Origin: Rhodococcus pyridinivorans
GTDB lineage: Bacteria; Actinomycetota; Actinomycetes; Mycobacteriales; Mycobacteriaceae
Direction: 5' to 3'
NCBI RefSeq assembly: GCF_900105195.1
Contig: NZ_FNRX01000002.1
Coordinates: forward strand, 62,001 to 126,000
DNA: 64,000 nucleotides
A model generated the notes under the pieces. It had not been told where the DNA came from. It ran no database searches and worked only from the letters and a program-made list of their open reading frames with translations. Made by a program: the position numbers and the translations under genes. This document shows positions 58,635 to 64,000 of this stretch, in pieces (the first letter of the stretch is position 1; each line of letters starts with the position of its first letter).

Positions 58635-60332
58635 ATGGGGGCAGGCAAGGTGCGGCGCGCCCTGTCGGCCTGCGCAGTCGTCGGCTCACTGGTCGCCTTC
58701 GGTGGTGCGGCACCTGCCGGAGCCGCGCCGACGAGCACAATCCCCTCGAACGCCGTCCCGCTCCGGGTGATCGCATTCGGCGACCTGCACGGAAATCTGC
58801 TGCCCCCGCAGGGACTGCACGGCGAGGTCGTCCGGTCGGACGGCGTCTCGGTCCCCGCGGGGGGTGCGGCCTATCTCGCCGCCTACGTCCGGCAGCTCAG
58901 GGAACAGGCCGACAACTCCGTGCTCTACGCCGTGGGCGATACGTGGGGTTCGTCGCCGCTCGAGTCGGGCCTGTTCCACGACGAGCCGACCATCGCCCTG
59001 CTCGACGAACTCGATCTCACCGCCGCGACCCTCGGCAACCACGAACTCGACCGCGGCTACGCCGAACTCGAGCGACTGCGGGACGGCGGTTGCCACCCGA
59101 AGGAAGGGTGCCTCTACACCGAACCGTTCGAGGGCGCGAACTTCCCGATCCTCGGCGCCAACCTCACCACGACGGACGGCACACCGGCCGCACTCCCCTA
59201 CAGCATCGACTACGTCGACGGACTGCCCGTGGGCGTCATCGGTGTCGTGCCGAGCAACACCCCCGACATCATCCGGCCCGACGCGATCGCGGGACTGCAG
59301 TTCGAGGACGAGATCGCCGCTGTCAACCGCACCGCCGACATCCTCGGTGCGCTCGGCGTCCGTTCGATCGTGGTGCTCTACAAGGGCGACATCGGGGCCA
59401 TCGACGGCGACGATCCGTGTCCGAGCGGGGACGACGGAGCGGCGGCGATCGCGACGTCCGTCTCCCCCGACGTGGACCTCATCGTCACCTCCGACGGCGA
59501 CCGGCACTTCAACTGCACCTACACCGACCCGGCGGGCAGGCCGCGCACCGTCGTGCAGGGTGCTTCGCACGGGCGCATCCTGTCGGTCGCCGACCTCGTC
59601 ATCGACCGGCAGAGCCGGGAGGTGCTGCGCGACCGAACCGTCGTGTTCACGCAGGTCGTCACGCACGACATCGATCCGGATCCGACCACTCTCGAGTTCG
59701 TCGACCGGGCAGTCGAGAAGTCGGCGGAGGTCGCGAACCGGTCCATCGCGCGCATCGGCTCCGACGTCACGCGCAGCGAGAGCCCGAGCGGAGAGTCGGC
59801 GCTGGGCAATCTGGTGGCCGACGCACAACTCGCGGCGACGCGGCATCTCGGCGCGCAGATCGCGCTGATGAACCCCGGCGGACTCCGCGGCGACCTCCTC
59901 GCCGGCGACGGCACCGTCTCGTACCGGGAGACCTACGCCGTGCAGCCCTTCGGGAGCATGCTGCAGGTGCTCGACCTCACCGGAGCCCAACTCGACGTGC
60001 TGCTCGAGCAGCAGTTTCAGGACAGCCCGGTCGGCTCGGAGGTCGAACGCATCCTGGCGCCCTCACACAATCTGACCTACACGCTCGACCGCCTGGCGCC
60101 GCGCGGCGAACGGATCCGTTCGATCACGATCGACGGCGAGGCCGTCGACCCCGAGCGTGTGTACAAGGTCGTGATGAACAACTTCCTGGCCGGCGGCGGA
60201 GACGGTTTCACCGTGTGTACGGAAGCGCGCGGACTGGTCGGCGCGGGCAAGGATCTCGACGCCCTCAACAACTATCTGGCGACCCGCTCACGCGTGGAGC
60301 CGCCGGCCGTCGGCCGCATCCGCCTCCACTGA
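58635..60332 (+). CDS. Secreted 5'-nucleotidase/UshA-like metallophosphatase with altered metal motifs
   Basis: A 565-residue protein: signal peptide to about residue 31 (AAPAGAA), N-terminal metallophosphatase domain, C-terminal 5'-nucleotidase domain with NPGGLRGDL and YKVVMNNFLAGGGDGF. Metal motifs FGDLHGN (Asp50, His52), AVGDTWG (Asp102) and LGNHELD (His136) are present. However, where family members have a His in V-L-x-H-x-G, residues 246-251 read VVLYKG, and where they have GHTH, residues 286-291 read SDGDRH, so two or three metal ligands are lost. It may have changed activity or be a non-catalytic binding protein. The ATG follows GGAGG. Confidence 0.82.
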   Translation: MGAGKVRRALSACAVVGSLVAFGGAAPAGAAPTSTIPSNAVPLRVIAFGDLHGNLLPPQGLHGEVVRSDGVSVPAGGAAYLAAYVRQLREQADNSVLYAVGDTWGSSPLESGLFHDEPTIALLDELDLTAATLGNHELDRGYAELERLRDGGCHPKEGCLYTEPFEGANFPILGANLTTTDGTPAALPYSIDYVDGLPVGVIGVVPSNTPDIIRPDAIAGLQFEDEIAAVNRTADILGALGVRSIVVLYKGDIGAIDGDDPCPSGDDGAAAIATSVSPDVDLIVTSDGDRHFNCTYTDPAGRPRTVVQGASHGRILSVADLVIDRQSREVLRDRTVVFTQVVTHDIDPDPTTLEFVDRAVEKSAEVANRSIARIGSDVTRSESPSGESALGNLVADAQLAATRHLGAQIALMNPGGLRGDLLAGDGTVSYRETYAVQPFGSMLQVLDLTGAQLDVLLEQQFQDSPVGSEVERILAPSHNLTYTLDRLAPRGERIRSITIDGEAVDPERVYKVVMNNFLAGGGDGFTVCTEARGLVGAGKDLDALNNYLATRSRVEPPAVGRIRLH

Positions 60333-60353
60333 GACGGTGCCGTCGACGCGCGA

Positions 60354-61352
60354 TCAGCGGAGTCGGAGTGCGTCGGCGAGGGTCGGCCACGCGGCCTTGA
60401 TGTCGTCCTGCCAGTAGCCCCACGAATGCGTGCCCCACGGGCGGTAGACGACCTGCGCGGGGATACCGAGTTCGCGGAGGCGACGGTCGTAGGTGACGGT
60501 GCACACGAAGGTGCCGATCTCGAGCGGCGCGCCGACGGTGAGCACGTCCTGACCGGCGCCGAGATCGTGCGGGCCGAGCAGGCCGTTGCCGGTGCTGAGG
60601 AAGACCTCCTTGCCGCGCAGCTTCTCGGCGAGCAGGTAGGAGTCGTGCTCCTCCCATCGGGCGTCGTCGGGCGGTCCCCACATGTTGTCGGGGTTGCCGC
60701 CCTTGTACGCGACGGTTCCGCGGACGGTGTCGCGGGAGCGGTCGCTGGAGATGTCGTAGCAACCGCTGAGCGCCGCGACTCCCTGGTAGAGGTCGGGATT
60801 GCGGGTGATCAGGGACATCGCCCCGGTGGCGCCCATCGACAGGCCCGCGACGGCGTTGGTGCCGTTGCCGTCGAACTCGGCGTCGATCAGCGGGGGTAGT
60901 TCCTCGGTCAGGAAGGTCTCCCACTTGTTGATCCCGAGCACGGGGTCGGGGTTGTTCCAGTCGGTGTAGTAGCTCGCGGTGCCACCCACGGGAAGGACGA
61001 CGTTGGTGTTCTTGTCGGCGAAGAACTCCGCGATGTCGGTGCGTTGGGTCCACGTGCTCTCGCGGAACTCGGACTCCTCGCCGGCGCTGACGCCGTCGAG
61101 CAGGTAGAGGGTGGGGCGCGGCCCCGCCGAGGCCGGGTGCAGCACCTGCACCGGCACGACCCGGTTCATCGCGGCCGAGTGGACGAACAGCTTCGTCTGC
61201 CTGTCGCCGACCCGCTCGACATGGTCGATCCTGGCCGACACCGGCTGCACGTGCGCCGGTTGTGCATGGATCGGTTGGGCATGGGCGATCGTCGTGCCGG
61301 AGACCGGCACCATCAGGGCCACCGCTACAGCCGCCGCGCGTCTCTTCACCAT
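60354..61352 (-). CDS. Antigen-85-type mycolyltransferase / esterase
   Basis: A 332-residue exported alpha/beta hydrolase. A signal peptide ends near TIAHA, followed by repeated HAQP/HVQP units. Catalytic region: AGLSMGATGAM with nucleophile Ser (about 160), and WGTHSWGYW with the catalytic His near 310. Antigen 85 proteins move mycolic acids onto trehalose and arabinogalactan in the cell wall. It is convergent with the nucleotidase-like gene. Its presence supports a mycolic-acid-containing host. Confidence 0.9.
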   Translation of the reverse strand: MVKRRAAAVAVALMVPVSGTTIAHAQPIHAQPAHVQPVSARIDHVERVGDRQTKLFVHSAAMNRVVPVQVLHPASAGPRPTLYLLDGVSAGEESEFRESTWTQRTDIAEFFADKNTNVVLPVGGTASYYTDWNNPDPVLGINKWETFLTEELPPLIDAEFDGNGTNAVAGLSMGATGAMSLITRNPDLYQGVAALSGCYDISSDRSRDTVRGTVAYKGGNPDNMWGPPDDARWEEHDSYLLAEKLRGKEVFLSTGNGLLGPHDLGAGQDVLTVGAPLEIGTFVCTVTYDRRLRELGIPAQVVYRPWGTHSWGYWQDDIKAAWPTLADALRLR

Positions 61353-61476
61353 CGAACTCCCCGTCCCCCGACGACCTGCAGTGATCTCACAGTCACTACC
61401 TGTACCCGGTCAAGCGGACCTGCACGCGACCCTAATATTCACCCTCCTATTCGTGACGAATCGGAGGATCCACGGC

Positions 61477-61510
61477 CGCGTCGCCCCCGCCGGGCGGCGG
61501 GAGCGACGCG
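61477..61510 (-). terminator. Terminator after the flavin monooxygenase
   Basis: CGCGTCGC-C-CCCGCC pairs with GGCGGG-A-GCGACGCG around GGGC. It lies beyond the stop of the minus-strand monooxygenase. A second small dyad, ATTCG-TGA-CGAAT, is at 61449-61461. Confidence 0.75.
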
Positions 61511-61527
61511 TGGGAGAGCTGTGTCGG

Positions 61528-63369
61528 TCAGCGGAGGTGGTGCACCTCCTGCAACCCGTAGACCGGGGTCGGGAGGCCCTCGTAGCGCGCCTTGAGTTGC
61601 AGCGCCAAGTAGAGCGAGTAGTGCCGCGACTGGTGCAGGTTGCCGCCGTGGAACCACAGGCCGTCCTGCTGCGTGGGCTTCCACATGTTGCGCTGCTCAC
61701 CCTCCCAGGGGCCGGGGTCCTTGGTGGTGTCGGAGCCCAGGCCCCAGCACTTGCCCACCTTGTCGGCGACCTCCTGCGAGATCAGGTCGGCGACCCAGCC
61801 GTTCATCGAGCCGTAGCCGGTCGCGTAGACGACGAGATCGGCCTCGAGTTCGGTGCCGTCCTCGAGGATCACCGACGTCTCGGTGAGTTCGCGGACGTTG
61901 CCGTGGGCGAGCTTGATGTCGCCGTTCGCGACGAGTTCCGAGGCACCGACATCGATGTAGTAGCCGGATGCGCGACGCAGGTACTTCATGAACAGGCCCG
62001 AACCGTCGTCACCCCAGTCGTGCTGGAAGCCCGCCTTCTCGAGCCGGTCGTAGAACTCGGCGTCGCGTTCGCGGATCTTCTCGTAGATGGGGATCTGGAA
62101 CTCGTGCATGATCCGGTACGGCAGGGACGCGAAGGTCAGGTCGGCCTTCTGGGTGGTGACGCCGGCGGCGAGGGCCCGCTCGGAGTACAGGTCGCCGAGA
62201 CCGAGATCCATCAGCGAATCGGACCGGACGATGTGCGTCGACGAGCGCTGCACCATGGTGACGTCGGCGCCCACCTCCCACAGGGCACCGCAGATGTCGT
62301 GGGCACTGTTGTTGGCACCGATCACGACGGCCTTCTTGCCGGCGTAGGCGTCCGGACCCGGGTGGGCGCTCGAGTGGTGCTGCTCGCCGCGGAACAGGTC
62401 CATGCCGGGGAAGTCGGGGATGTTCGGCTTACCCGACATGCCGGTCGCGATGACGAGTTGCTTCGGCCGGAGGACCACCGGTTCGCCGTCGCGCAGGACG
62501 TTGACGGTCCATTCGCCCGTTGCCTCGTCGTAGCTCGCGGAGGTGCACTCCGACTTCGACCAGTAGGGGACCTCCATCACCTTCGTGTACATCTCGAGCC
62601 AGTCCGCGATCTTGTCCTTGGGCGCGAAGACCGGCCAGTTGTCGGGGAACGGCATGTACGGCAGGTGGTCGTACCAGACGGGGTCGTGCAGACACAGCGA
62701 CTTGTAGCGGCTGCGCCACTGGTCGCCGGGACGGTCGTGCTTGTCGAGCACGATTGCGGGAACACCGAGCTGACGCATGCGCGCACCGAGCGCGATACCG
62801 CCCTGACCACCACCGATGATCACGATGTAGGGCTGACGCGTGTAACCGAGTTCGCGTTCCTCGATCTCGCGCTGCTCCGACCACGTGACCCTCTGCTTGT
62901 CGGCGCCGTGCTTCGTGCCGCGGGGACGACGCGTGCCCTTGTTCTCCTCGTATCCCTTCAGCTCCTGCATCGTGGTCAGCAGCGTGAAGGCGCGGTCCTG
63001 GCCGCTCTCCTCGTCGCGCTTGAGACGCAGGTGGCCGACGCCGCGACCGACCGCGGTCTCGAACGCGATCCAGGCGCTGAGTACGCCGTCGTCGTCGCTC
63101 GCTGGTTCGGTGGTGCGGAAGCCGCTGGGATCGGTGTCGGCGAGTCGCGCGTGCAGCATGTCCGAGACGCCCTCGCGTCCCTCGACGGTCTTGAGGTTCC
63201 AGGTGAAGGCGACCAGGTCGCGCCAGAAGGAATCGGTGCCGAACAGGCCCGCAGCGGCGTCGACATCGCGCTGTGCGAGGGCGGTTTCGAAAGCTTGCAA
63301 CCAGGCGTCGACGCGTTCGTCGGGCGTCGCGGTGCCGGAGGTCGTGGGCTTGTCGAGGGTGTCGGTCAT
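61528..63369 (-). CDS. Flavin-containing monooxygenase with N-terminal NTF2-like domain
   Basis: A 613-residue oxidoreductase. Residues 1-140 form an NTF2-like (SnoaL) domain, and residues 180 onward a class B flavin monooxygenase: FAD motif IIGGGQGGIALGARMRQLG (about 184-202), FRGEQHHSSAHPG as the FxGxxxH-type signature, NADPH motif VIGANNSAHDICGAL and a late YATGYGSMNGW. It uses NADPH and O2 to oxygenate a ketone, amine or similar compound. ATG 63369 follows AAAGGA. It is divergent from a GAF-domain regulator, which likely controls it. Confidence 0.88.
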   Translation of the reverse strand: MTDTLDKPTTSGTATPDERVDAWLQAFETALAQRDVDAAAGLFGTDSFWRDLVAFTWNLKTVEGREGVSDMLHARLADTDPSGFRTTEPASDDDGVLSAWIAFETAVGRGVGHLRLKRDEESGQDRAFTLLTTMQELKGYEENKGTRRPRGTKHGADKQRVTWSEQREIEERELGYTRQPYIVIIGGGQGGIALGARMRQLGVPAIVLDKHDRPGDQWRSRYKSLCLHDPVWYDHLPYMPFPDNWPVFAPKDKIADWLEMYTKVMEVPYWSKSECTSASYDEATGEWTVNVLRDGEPVVLRPKQLVIATGMSGKPNIPDFPGMDLFRGEQHHSSAHPGPDAYAGKKAVVIGANNSAHDICGALWEVGADVTMVQRSSTHIVRSDSLMDLGLGDLYSERALAAGVTTQKADLTFASLPYRIMHEFQIPIYEKIRERDAEFYDRLEKAGFQHDWGDDGSGLFMKYLRRASGYYIDVGASELVANGDIKLAHGNVRELTETSVILEDGTELEADLVVYATGYGSMNGWVADLISQEVADKVGKCWGLGSDTTKDPGPWEGEQRNMWKPTQQDGLWFHGGNLHQSRHYSLYLALQLKARYEGLPTPVYGLQEVHHLR

Positions 63370-63425
63370 GGTGAGTCCTTTCCCGTGGTGATGTGATCCA
63401 GGACACTCCCCGCGGCCAGTTCCCC

Positions 63426-63447
63426 GCAAGCGTTGCGTCACGTTGCA
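63426..63447. promoter_or_regulatory. Inverted and direct repeats in monooxygenase/regulator intergenic region
   Basis: CGCAA-GCG-TTGCG (63426-63438) is an inverted repeat, and CGTTGC occurs at 63432 and 63442, exactly ten bases apart. This may be the site for the divergent regulator. Confidence 0.4.
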
Positions 63448-63516
63448 CGGCGCCCCACTTGTGGCGCAGCACACATTTGCCACCTATGCTCCGAGGACGA
63501 CGACGAAGAGGAGACC

Positions 63517-64000
63517 GTGACCACGTTCAGCGCGATCGCGCCCGGCACCGACCTGTCGCGCTACGCGCGCGAGTTGACGCGGATGCACGACGCGGTCATC
63601 GGCGGCGCCCGGTCACCCATGCGACCCCGTCCGCTCGTGTCCCGTTCGTGGCAGCGCGTGCTCGACGCGGGCCTCGATCCCACCGGCACCAACGAACGCA
63701 GCCGGCTGCCCGTCGCGGAGATCGAGCGACGTCGCCGCGCGTCCGCCCTCTCCGCGGTGATCGGCGATCTCGAGCAGGTCATCACACCCGTCGCCGACGC
63801 CTCGCATCTGCTGCTGGTGGTGACCGACGCCGACGGCGTGATCCTCTGGCGCAGCGGTTCGGCACCGATCCGGTCACGCGCCGACGCCCTCGGTTTCCAG
63901 GAGGGAACTGTGTGGACCGAGTCGACCGTCGGCACGAACGCCATCGGCACGGCGCTCGCGGAGGCCGCGCCCGTGCAGTTGTTCTCGGGTGAACACTTCG
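63517..64000 (+). CDS. GAF-domain transcriptional regulator, AcoR-like (3' end outside window)
   Basis: The first 161 residues are visible. MHDAVIGGARSPMRPRPLVSRSWQRVLDAGLDP matches the N-terminus of AcoR-type regulators, and LLVVTDADGVILWRSGS followed by LGFQEGTVWTESTVGTNAIGTALAEAAPVQLFSGEHF is the start of the GAF sensor domain with its conserved W-T-E-x-x-x-G-T-N-A-I-G-T-A-L pattern. The rest should hold further GAF and a Fis-type DNA-binding domain. GTG follows AGGAG. It is divergent from the flavin monooxygenase. Confidence 0.85.
   Translation, partial: MTTFSAIAPGTDLSRYARELTRMHDAVIGGARSPMRPRPLVSRSWQRVLDAGLDPTGTNERSRLPVAEIERRRRASALSAVIGDLEQVITPVADASHLLLVVTDADGVILWRSGSAPIRSRADALGFQEGTVWTESTVGTNAIGTALAEAAPVQLFSGEHF

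Noticed and set aside
61111..63396. Long plus-strand open frame of 761 codons
   Set aside because: It is antisense to the flavin monooxygenase, which has clear motifs.

Overview
The window is high-GC actinobacterial chromosome, most likely Rhodococcus or a close mycolate-producing relative. Supporting signs are a secreted antigen-85-type mycolyltransferase, an MMPL exporter, frequent GTG starts, many apparently leaderless promoters, and a gene order (Rv3722c-type aminotransferase, SRP RNA, tRNA-Ser) like that of mycobacteria. The genus is inferred, not proven. Coding density is high. There is no prophage, insertion sequence or CRISPR array, so this is core chromosome with a few accessory pockets.

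Layout. 1-4.4 kb: the end of thiM, an SsuD-like flavin monooxygenase, then a minus-strand operon (membrane protein, HhH-GPD repair protein, secreted trypsin-like protease). 4.4-6.4 kb: a DnaA-box cluster, a nested palindrome, aspartate aminotransferase, SRP RNA and tRNA-Ser(GGA). 6.4-12.5 kb: a small coiled-coil protein, an HNH/Excalibur lipoprotein, a YoaK membrane protein, a TetR regulator, and a LysR-controlled 3-hydroxybutyrate dehydrogenase/MHS transporter pair. 12.5-18.7 kb: gluQ, two proline-rich membrane proteins, a YhhQ transporter, tgt and an MFS gene overlapping tgt; gluQ, yhhQ and tgt all belong to queuosine-tRNA biology. 18.8-24.6 kb: P-type ATPase, PPOX-fold protein, CDF transporter, and the lysE/lysG exporter-regulator pair. 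24.6-32.6 kb: ROK-type regulator, a heterodimeric ABC exporter, an MMPL exporter and its TetR repressor. 32.6-39.9 kb: Rrf2 regulator, sterol-desaturase-type enzyme, YceI, DHA2 efflux pump with a TetR repressor and perfect operator, phosphoesterase, SDR, membrane protein and a probably truncated hydrolase.

40-46.6 kb holds tRNA-Ser(CGA), tadA with its companion gene, tyrA, an amidase, a putative glycolipid-binding protein, a membrane protein and a GIY-YIG protein. A complete minus-strand rRNA operon (16S-23S-5S, no spacer tRNA) fills 46.7-52 kb. Beyond it lie a C5 cytosine methyltransferase and Vsr endonuclease, a paired acyl-CoA dehydrogenase operon, tRNA-Arg(ACG), tRNA-Ser(GCT), a HisC/Pat aminotransferase, a 5'-nucleotidase-like protein missing expected metal ligands, the mycolyltransferase, and an NTF2-fused flavin monooxygenase divergent from a GAF-domain regulator that runs off the end.

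Functional threads: tRNA biology (three serine tRNAs, tRNA-Arg(ACG) with tadA, gluQ/yhhQ/tgt); several transporter-regulator pairs with visible operators; and a DNA methylation/repair pair next to rRNA. I found no convincing wholly new multi-gene system. The best leads are the DnaA-box cluster, the nested palindrome, the possible queuine-transport MFS, the GIY-YIG and Dcm/Vsr genes flanking the rRNA operon, and the 5'-nucleotidase with altered active-site motifs.
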